Assembly (NCBI GenBank): GCA_023253235.1
Contig: JALRHE010000430.1
Span: 1-6,297 of the forward strand
DNA from: Steroidobacteraceae bacterium
GTDB taxonomy: Bacteria; Pseudomonadota; Gammaproteobacteria; Steroidobacterales; Steroidobacteraceae
Length of the DNA stretch: 6,297 nt
Reading direction: 5' to 3'
The translations under genes were made by a program, and so were the position numbers. Shown here piece after piece: positions 1 to 4,938 of this stretch. The notes under the pieces were generated by a model. The model did not search any database. It saw nothing but the letters and a program-made list of their open reading frames with translations, and had not been told where the DNA came from. The stretch's first letter is position 1, and every line of letters starts with the position of its first letter.

Positions 1-380
1 GTGCCCATCGGCACGCGGGACATGCTCTCGACGCCACTGCCGATCGCGGCCATCGCCTGACCCGCCATCACTTTCGAGGCGGCTACGTTGACCGCCTCGA
101 GCCCTGACGAACAGTATCGATTGATCTGGAAAGCCGGTACCGACTCATCGTATCGCGCCATCAAGACCGCGATACGCGCGACGTTCGAACCCTGCTCGCC
201 CACCGGCATGACACATCCCATGATGACGTCATCGACCAATCTGGTATCGAGCGCGGAGCGATCACGCAATGCACCGAGCGTCTGCGCTGCGAGATTGACG
301 GGTGTCACCTCGTGCAGACTGCCGTCGCTCTTGCCTCGGCCTCGCGGCGTCCGAACATGATCGTAGATGAATGCGTCCAT
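1..380 (-). CDS. Thiolase (acetyl-CoA C-acyltransferase family), N-terminal part, cut by window edge
   Basis: Reading leftward from an ATG at 380-378, the frame stays open to the window edge and gives 126 complete residues. It opens with MDAFIYDHVRTPRG, a typical thiolase N-terminus. The block INRYCSSGLEAV follows, in which Cys90 matches the nucleophilic cysteine that accepts the acyl group. GSGVESMSRVPMG near the cut end is another conserved thiolase stretch. Thiolases are usually about 390 residues, so roughly two thirds, including the C-terminal His and Cys catalytic residues, lies outside the window. In degradative thiolases the enzyme cleaves 3-ketoacyl-CoA with CoA, releasing acetyl-CoA, or propionyl-CoA from alpha-methyl substrates. 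It begins 14 bp after the acyl-CoA dehydrogenase stop and has a good Shine-Dalgarno site, so it is probably the third gene of that operon. Direction (degradative or biosynthetic) is inferred from its neighbours. Confidence 0.93.
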   Translation of the reverse strand, partial: MDAFIYDHVRTPRGRGKSDGSLHEVTPVNLAAQTLGALRDRSALDTRLVDDVIMGCVMPVGEQGSNVARIAVLMARYDESVPAFQINRYCSSGLEAVNVAASKVMAGQAMAAIGSGVESMSRVPMG

Positions 381-389
381 TGGTGATGA

Positions 390-395
390 CTCCTT
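390..395 (-). promoter_or_regulatory. Ribosome binding site of the thiolase gene
   Basis: The minus strand reads AAGGAG here, nine bases before the ATG at 380. Its first base coincides with the last base of the acyl-CoA dehydrogenase stop codon (TGA, 397-395). Ribosomes finishing the upstream gene would therefore arrive on this site. It supports the chosen thiolase start and co-translation of the two genes. Confidence 0.8.
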
Positions 396-1567
396 CAAAC
401 GTAGCCGAGTTGCTTCGCCGCTAGATCCAGCATGATCTCCTCGGATCCGCCGGCAATGACATTCGGACGAACCTCGCGATAAATCCGCTCGATCTTGCAG
501 CCGCGTAAATACGATGCCCCACCCAAAATCTGCGCCGCTTCTCGAGCGCAGTATTCGAGCGTTCGCGTGCCTTGAATCTTGAGCAGCGCAATCTCGCCGG
601 CATCGTCTTGTCCGCGCATGACCGAATCACAGGCGCGATCGACCCACGCTTGCGTGGCGAGGATTTGACGTGACATTTCCGCGAACTTATGGCGAATCGC
701 TTGGTTCTGGTTGAGCTTCATCCCGAAGGTCTCGCGTTCGCGCGCCCACGTCAGCGCATCTTCGAGACAAACCATGGCGAAAGCATTCGAAGAACTCGCG
801 ATACCAATACGCTCACCATTGAAATTCGCCATCAAGCCACGAAACGCGCCGCCCTCCTCGCCGATCAAATTCTCAGCCGGCACCTCGACGTCTTCGAAGT
901 ACAGCGTTGCGGTATCGGAGCAGTGCCAGCCCATTTTCTCGAGCGGTGTCTGCGTAAAGCCCTTCATACCCTTCTCGAGTAGAAGCAAACTGATGCCCCG
1001 CGCGCCTGGGCCGCCCGTTCTGACGGCGACCACGTAGTAATCTGCTCGCATCCCTGAGGTGATGAAAATTTTGGATCCGTTGACGATGTAACGATCACCG
1101 CGTCGCTCCGCACGCGTCTTCAGAGCGGCCACATCCGAACCACCTGACGGCTCGGTCACGCCGAGCGCTATGATCTTCGCCCCCGCGAGCACCGACGGCA
1201 CCACGCGCTCTTTGATCGCGGTCGAACCGGCGGCAATCACGGGCGGTAACGCGACACCATGGATCATGAGGCTCGCCAATAAGCCACCTGCACCGGCTTG
1301 CGCCATTTCGATGCCGGTGATGAGGCCGTGGAAACGATCTACACCCTCGGTGATACCACCGTATTCCTCAGGGAAGCCAAGTCCGAGGATGCCAACTTCC
1401 GCCGCCTTGCGATGCAACTCTCGCGGCAAGGTCCCTGCTCGCTCCCATGCATCAATATTGGGCTCGATCTCACGAGCGACGAATTTTTTGACGGTCGTCG
1501 ACCACTCCTCGTGACTTTCGTTGTAATACGGACTGCGCTTGCGCCACTGATCGAACATATTTGGCAT
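395..1567 (-). CDS. Acyl-CoA dehydrogenase, long-chain/isovaleryl-like catalytic layout
   Basis: A complete 390-residue FAD-dependent acyl-CoA dehydrogenase, the normal family length. It would oxidise an acyl-CoA to the trans-2-enoyl-CoA and pass electrons to electron-transfer flavoprotein. Visible landmarks are the N-terminal helical domain (to about residue 120), the flavin/substrate signature ALGVTEPSGGSD (134-145), the middle beta domain, and the C-terminal helical domain with QILGG (347-351 region) and IAGGSEEIM (371-379). The medium-chain enzyme has its catalytic Glu in a YEGT motif; here that position is Gly373. Glu252 in NGERIGIA instead aligns with the base used by long-chain and isovaleryl-CoA dehydrogenases. 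The start is fixed by a strong AGGAGG eight bases upstream; the internal Met4 would be too far from it. The gene lies 4 bp after the racemase and 14 bp before the thiolase. An alpha-methyl-branched substrate is inferred from the racemase neighbour. Confidence 0.96.
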   Translation of the reverse strand: MPNMFDQWRKRSPYYNESHEEWSTTVKKFVAREIEPNIDAWERAGTLPRELHRKAAEVGILGLGFPEEYGGITEGVDRFHGLITGIEMAQAGAGGLLASLMIHGVALPPVIAAGSTAIKERVVPSVLAGAKIIALGVTEPSGGSDVAALKTRAERRGDRYIVNGSKIFITSGMRADYYVVAVRTGGPGARGISLLLLEKGMKGFTQTPLEKMGWHCSDTATLYFEDVEVPAENLIGEEGGAFRGLMANFNGERIGIASSSNAFAMVCLEDALTWARERETFGMKLNQNQAIRHKFAEMSRQILATQAWVDRACDSVMRGQDDAGEIALLKIQGTRTLEYCAREAAQILGGASYLRGCKIERIYREVRPNVIAGGSEEIMLDLAAKQLGYV

Positions 1568-1571
1568 CGAC

Positions 1572-2759
1572 TCAACCTCCTGCTCTCATGTCTCGATCGC
1601 TCGGGGGACGAACGACCCCTGCCGACTCGAGACCAGCGATCTCTTCTTTCGAGAAACCGAAATCCGCTAAAATTCGGCGGCCATCTTCGCCTGCCTTACC
1701 TGCTGGCACTGCCGCGGCACCCGGTGTGCGGGAAAAACGCGGCGCCGCAGCCGGATAAACCATCCCCTCGGACTGTTCAAAGGCAGTTCGCGCGAGGTTA
1801 TGTGGGTGCTGTAGCGCCTCGTCGAAATCAAGTACGGGCGCAAAACATACATCGCTACCCTCGAGTCGCGACGACCATTCGTCGCGCGTCCGTCGACGAA
1901 TCGCGGCGGTGACATCTGCTCGTAGCGCAGTCCAATCCCGCGGATCCATCTGCGAGCGGAAACGCGTGGGGTCGAGCTCGAGTGCTTGGAGTAGCGCCGC
2001 ATAAAAAGGCGGCTCGATGCTCGCCAGCGTCACCCATTTGCCGTCGGCACACTCGAAGACGCCGTAGAAATGCGACCCGCCATCGAGCATATTTTCGCCT
2101 CGTGCCCCTGGCCAGAATCCACCCGAGCGCATACCCCAGATCAGCGAACCAAGCGACGATGCACCATCGACCATCGCCGCATCGACCACCTGACCTTGGC
2201 CGCTATTACGCGCTTCAAGAATCCCTGCGAGCACGCCGAAGGCCAAAAACAAACCACCACCCGCGAAGTCACCGAGTAGATTCAGCGGTGCTACCGGACC
2301 ACTGTCGCGCGTACCGATCGCGTTCAAAAGACCCGTGATGGCGATGTAGTTGATGTCATGACCGGGCGCGTTTGCCAGCGGACCCTCTTGACCCCAACCC
2401 GTGACTCGTCCGAACACGAGGCGCGGATTGATGTCGCGACATTCGCTCGGCCCGAGACCAAGGCGCTCCATCACACCGGGACGAAATCCCTCGATCAGCG
2501 CGTCGCTATCCCGCAGCAGACGACGAACGAGTGCGATCGCTGCGGGCTGTTTCAAGTTGAGGGCAAGGCTGCGACGGCCACGCCCCAGCACCCGATGGCC
2601 GGGGTCGGCCATACCCGCATCGTACCGGTCGATACGAATGACGTCGGCGCCGAGATCGGCGAGCAGCATCCCGGCGTAAGGCGCAGGCCCGATACCGGCG
2701 AACTCGACGATGCGCAGGCCCCGAAGCGGTCCTGGTTTAGCCCCCCGCGAACTATCCAC
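1572..2759 (-). CDS. Alpha-methylacyl-CoA racemase (CoA-transferase family III fold)
   Basis: A 395-residue protein of the CaiB/BaiF class III fold. It begins with PLRGLRIVEFAGIGPAPYAG, typical of alpha-methylacyl-CoA racemases. The three residues used by the Mycobacterium tuberculosis racemase MCR (His126, Asp156, Glu241) all have counterparts at a constant +8 offset: His134 in GHDINY, Asp164 in LGDFAGGG and Glu249 in SIEPPFY. This favours a racemase over a CoA-transferase. It should interconvert (2R)- and (2S)-2-methylacyl-CoA in the cytoplasm, needed because the next dehydrogenase step in such pathways normally takes the S epimer. The start is GTG at 2759-2757: an in-frame TAG lies 12 bases upstream, and AGGA stands seven bases before the GTG. 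The gene is first of a tight run with the acyl-CoA dehydrogenase and thiolase. The natural substrate cannot be read from the sequence. Confidence 0.94.
   Translation of the reverse strand: MDSSRGAKPGPLRGLRIVEFAGIGPAPYAGMLLADLGADVIRIDRYDAGMADPGHRVLGRGRRSLALNLKQPAAIALVRRLLRDSDALIEGFRPGVMERLGLGPSECRDINPRLVFGRVTGWGQEGPLANAPGHDINYIAITGLLNAIGTRDSGPVAPLNLLGDFAGGGLFLAFGVLAGILEARNSGQGQVVDAAMVDGASSLGSLIWGMRSGGFWPGARGENMLDGGSHFYGVFECADGKWVTLASIEPPFYAALLQALELDPTRFRSQMDPRDWTALRADVTAAIRRRTRDEWSSRLEGSDVCFAPVLDFDEALQHPHNLARTAFEQSEGMVYPAAAPRFSRTPGAAAVPAGKAGEDGRRILADFGFSKEEIAGLESAGVVRPPSDRDMRAGG
1576..1581 (-). promoter_or_regulatory. Ribosome binding site of the acyl-CoA dehydrogenase gene
   Basis: The minus strand reads AGGAGG, a near-perfect anti-16S match, eight bases before the ATG at 1567. 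It lies inside the last sense codons of the racemase gene, where it encodes the terminal Gly-Gly just before TGA. This decides the start at 1567 over the second ATG nine bases downstream and suggests translational coupling. Confidence 0.85.
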
Positions 2760-2824
2760 CCCGATTTCCTACGTCCTTGAATGGTTATAGGGGTCGATAT
2801 TATCGTTTTTCGCAAAAAACAGTC
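2760..2824 (-). promoter_or_regulatory. AT-rich spacer before the racemase operon; possible promoter
   Basis: This 65-bp gap is clearly richer in A and T than the genes around it. On the minus strand it holds two -10-like hexamers, GATAAT (2804-2799) and TATAAC (2789-2784). Neither has a good -35 at normal spacing: the best, TTGCGA at 2815-2810, is 20 bases from TATAAC. A short inverted repeat, CGATA-T-TATCG, covers 2795-2805. A hairpin-forming A-run/T-run pair (2811-2836) overlaps the upstream stop codon. The gap could give the racemase operon its own promoter, or the genes may simply be transcribed through from the upstream gene. Confidence 0.3.
2767..2770 (-). promoter_or_regulatory. Ribosome binding site supporting the racemase GTG start
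   Basis: The minus strand reads AGGA seven bases before the GTG at 2759. A second match, AAGGA at 2774-2778, is too far away to serve this start. No ATG is available between the upstream in-frame TAG (2771-2769) and the conserved first strand of the racemase, so this site makes GTG the best start. Confidence 0.6.
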
Positions 2825-2836
2825 TTATTTTTTACG
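2811..2836 (-). other. A/T-rich inverted repeat spanning the stop codon of the exported-protein gene
   Basis: On the minus strand CGTAAAAAA and TTTTTTGCG are separated by eight bases and can pair over nine positions, one of them a G-U wobble in RNA. The left arm contains the last codons, and TAA begins right after it. The stem is mostly A-U and no U-run follows it, so it is not a standard intrinsic terminator. It could be a weak 3' end structure or chance in an AT-rich stretch. Confidence 0.3.
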
Positions 2837-4531
2837 AATTACTCGGTCCGGCGAGACCCCTTCCTGCATCCGCGAGACATCCATACGGAGCAGCCCGAAC
2901 AGCGTCGTATACATCAGGCTCCCGTCACGATCGCACTTGATGCCGGTGAAAACCCCATTGAACAGCGGATCGGCTCCCGAGTGGATGCTCATGACGATCT
3001 GGCCGCTGTCGAGGTCGAAGCCGAGGTGGTACAGCTCGCCGAGCTCATCGCCAATCGTCCCGTTGACGATGACCATCCGGCTGCCTCCACTGATCATGGG
3101 CACTGTGGCGACCGTACCGATGTCCGTACGAGACCAGAGACTGCGCCAACGATTGGCGTCGGCGTCCCAATGGAACATGGCGATGCCCCGTGGCAAGGGA
3201 CGGGTGAAGCCGGCGAGCAGACCGCGCACATAGGAGCCTCGCACGGGTAATGGCGCTGCGGGACGCGAGGGCATGGCGTTGAGCACGAATGCATGCCGAC
3301 CGTGAATAACCACCGATTGCTCCGACTGGACGGTCGGAAAATCTGCGCCTAGATCAACTTCGATCTGGTCGGCAATCCGCTCGGCACCAGGCGGGAGACG
3401 ATCACGCCAAAACGCCACGAGACGCATCTTGCGTCGCCCGTCGGTCAACACGACCAATCGATCCTCGTCTGGCCCGAATCCCATCAATGTGGGCGTCGCA
3501 CCGGTTCCATCGCTGATCTTGCCGACCGGCAACCTCTCCCCGGCATCGTAGGGCGCCGACCAAGCACCATCGCGTGCCTCATCGCTGATGATGCCGTTGG
3601 CGCCTACCACCAGACGATACATCCGTCGGTTGCTTGCCACGTAGATGGCGCCGCCACCGGCTTCTTCGCTAGTCGCAAAACTATTGCTGAACAACTCGCG
3701 CGGATCTTTGGCGCGATAGACGTCGATGAGTCGCAAGGTATTCCGATCCAGCGTCGCGATGACGCCGCCGACCGTATTGATGACGAGATAGCCGTTGAAC
3801 GACATACCAAGCCCGAAGACGCTATCGGTCTGAAAGATCGAATGTTCACGAACCTTCGCATCGTCGAACAACGCATCCGGTAGCGTGGTTTGCACCGGCT
3901 CACGCAATCGCGATTCGGGATCCGCGGGATCCTCGACATCGACTCGCAATAACCCGCGCGCATTGGCACCGACGAACGCGTGCTCAGCTGTCAGCAACGA
4001 ATACAGTACGCCCTGTGCGACTTGATCCTCGACGGCACTGACCAGCCTGTTTGGTTGTTCGACCACATAATCAACAATTGCGCTCTCATCGCGCGTGCCG
4101 AGTAGCGCACGCAGCTCATCCAATTGACGACGCCGCATGGCATCGGAAGGTGCTTGGTATCCGGGCAGTCGGTGGGCTACTGCCTTTCGATCAATCTCGC
4201 GCATCACGCCGTCGATACGGATGAACTTTCTGAGTGTCGTACCGGCAAAAAACCAATGCACCTCTCGCCCCGCTACCACCGCGCTGTAGGCCGGAATTCC
4301 GAGGGCCTCACTCGGGATCCAGTCGAAGCTACCCTCGGTCACCCGATAATGGCCTCGCGGCACCGCGATCTCGGTGCCATCGGTCGCTGCGTCATTCCAA
4401 TGACTCTGGTTGTTGTACTCACGCGCGAGATATGGATTGAATGCCGGCATTTCGGCATGCGCGGCCGCTCGAAGTTCTAGCCAAGACACGGCGAGACACG
4501 CAGATAGCCACGCTAGGTGTTTGATCTTCAT
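2825..4531 (-). CDS. Exported protein of unknown function, probable beta-propeller
   Basis: I do not recognise the family of this 568-residue protein. It starts with a signal peptide: charged MKIK, a hydrophobic stretch to about residue 20, and AHA (24-26) as a likely signal peptidase I site before Glu27. The mature protein is probably periplasmic or secreted. After an N-terminal region (27-180) come repeated short beta strand-turn-strand units resembling quinoprotein/YVTN-type propeller blades: around 184-198 (FVGANARGLLRVDV), 248-272 (GGVIATLDRNTLRLIDVY), 295-309 (AIYVASNRRMYRLVV), 357-374, 406-418, 485-515 and 538-552 (LFGLLRMDV). I see no CxxCH haem motif, no clear PQQ or enzyme signature and no transmembrane segment after the signal. 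The start has only a weak G-rich ribosome site (GGGGG, four bases away). It lies 65 bp before the racemase on the same strand, so co-expression with the beta-oxidation genes is plausible but unproven. A sensing, binding or lactonase-like role would be a guess. Confidence 0.88.
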   Translation of the reverse strand: MKIKHLAWLSACLAVSWLELRAAAHAEMPAFNPYLAREYNNQSHWNDAATDGTEIAVPRGHYRVTEGSFDWIPSEALGIPAYSAVVAGREVHWFFAGTTLRKFIRIDGVMREIDRKAVAHRLPGYQAPSDAMRRRQLDELRALLGTRDESAIVDYVVEQPNRLVSAVEDQVAQGVLYSLLTAEHAFVGANARGLLRVDVEDPADPESRLREPVQTTLPDALFDDAKVREHSIFQTDSVFGLGMSFNGYLVINTVGGVIATLDRNTLRLIDVYRAKDPRELFSNSFATSEEAGGGAIYVASNRRMYRLVVGANGIISDEARDGAWSAPYDAGERLPVGKISDGTGATPTLMGFGPDEDRLVVLTDGRRKMRLVAFWRDRLPPGAERIADQIEVDLGADFPTVQSEQSVVIHGRHAFVLNAMPSRPAAPLPVRGSYVRGLLAGFTRPLPRGIAMFHWDADANRWRSLWSRTDIGTVATVPMISGGSRMVIVNGTIGDELGELYHLGFDLDSGQIVMSIHSGADPLFNGVFTGIKCDRDGSLMYTTLFGLLRMDVSRMQEGVSPDRVIRKK

Positions 4532-4560
4532 AATGCCCCCAGCCCACCACGAGCAGCGCG
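4532..4560. other. 29-bp divergent intergenic gap
   Basis: This gap separates the start codons of the exported-protein gene (minus) and the NTF2-like gene (plus). It is GC-rich and too short for two sigma70 promoters. Promoters for either gene must reach into the opposite coding sequence, or transcription must start farther away. I could not find a convincing -35/-10 pair on either strand. The only -10-like word is CATAAT at 4529-4534 on the plus strand, which lacks a -35 partner. Confidence 0.5.
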
Positions 4561-4938
4561 ATGTTACCGACCGTGGATCTCAAATCCGCCGATTTGAACT
4601 TCTTCGACGCGATTGCGGGTCGATTCGATCGACTTGAGCAGCTTTTATACGATCGATTTGTTTACCGGACAACCGCCGGTACGATCCTCGGTAAGTTGGG
4701 CTTGATCCGATACCTGAGCAACGAACCGATACGTATTTTCTTACCGGAAATTCTCGACCGCGACCTCAGCACCTCTGATCTAACATCGGTCCATCGGGGG
4801 ACGGTACGCATGCGGGTTCACCATCGCACCGACGAGCAGCTCGTCAAGGCGGATTTTTTACACGTGTGGATCCGAGCTGATGCGAACTGGCAGCTGGCCT
4901 ACCGAGAGTCGACAACGCCAGAGGCAACCACTCTCTAG
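4561..4938 (+). CDS. Small NTF2-like (SnoaL/DUF4440-type) protein
   Basis: A 125-residue soluble protein and the only plus-strand gene. Its layout fits the NTF2-like fold of DUF4440/SnoaL proteins: a long N-terminal helix (about 10-27), the block LEQLLYDRFVYRTTAGTILGKLGLIRYL (26-53), and C-terminal strands such as TVRMRVHHRTDEQLVKADFLHVWIRADANWQLAYRE (about 81-116), ending in the usual W-x-L strand. Members include ketosteroid-isomerase-like enzymes, cyclases and non-catalytic binding proteins, so no reaction is assigned. The ATG at 4561 follows an in-frame TAA at 4531; a weak GAG stands seven bases before it. A GTG at 4573 is the only nearby alternative. The gene diverges from the exported-protein gene and runs head-on into the aldehyde dehydrogenase, sharing CTAG. 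It has no obvious tie to the beta-oxidation operon beyond position. Confidence 0.8.
   Translation: MLPTVDLKSADLNFFDAIAGRFDRLEQLLYDRFVYRTTAGTILGKLGLIRYLSNEPIRIFLPEILDRDLSTSDLTSVHRGTVRMRVHHRTDEQLVKADFLHVWIRADANWQLAYRESTTPEATTL

Noticed and set aside
1298..1912. Open frame of 204 codons on the plus strand across the racemase/dehydrogenase junction
   Set aside because: It lies antisense to two well-supported genes, spans their junction, shows no family motif and is explained by the codon structure of the opposite strand.
1572..2759. Class III CoA-transferase (formyl-CoA or carnitine type) as function of the 395-residue protein
   Set aside because: The aspartate is shared with CoA-transferases, but the GHDINY histidine and the SIEPPFY glutamate match the racemase catalytic set at constant offset.
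2811..2836. Intrinsic terminator after the exported-protein gene
   Set aside because: The stem is almost all A-U and is followed by GA-rich sequence rather than a U-run, so it does not meet the usual form; kept only as a hairpin-forming repeat.
2777..3250. Open frame of 157 codons on the plus strand antisense to the exported-protein gene
   Set aside because: The translation is low in hydrophobic core pattern, has no recognisable domain and overlaps a gene with a clear signal peptide and repeats.
4494..4531. Possible lipoprotein signal (LSAC at residues 9-12 of the exported protein)
   Set aside because: The hydrophobic stretch before the cysteine is too short for a lipoprotein signal and continues past it. 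A signal peptidase I site at AHA (24-26) fits better.
4619..4633. Inverted repeat GTCGAT-TCG-ATCGAC
   Set aside because: It lies inside the NTF2-like coding sequence. The window is rich in TCGA/CGATCG words, so a six-base-arm dyad is likely by chance.
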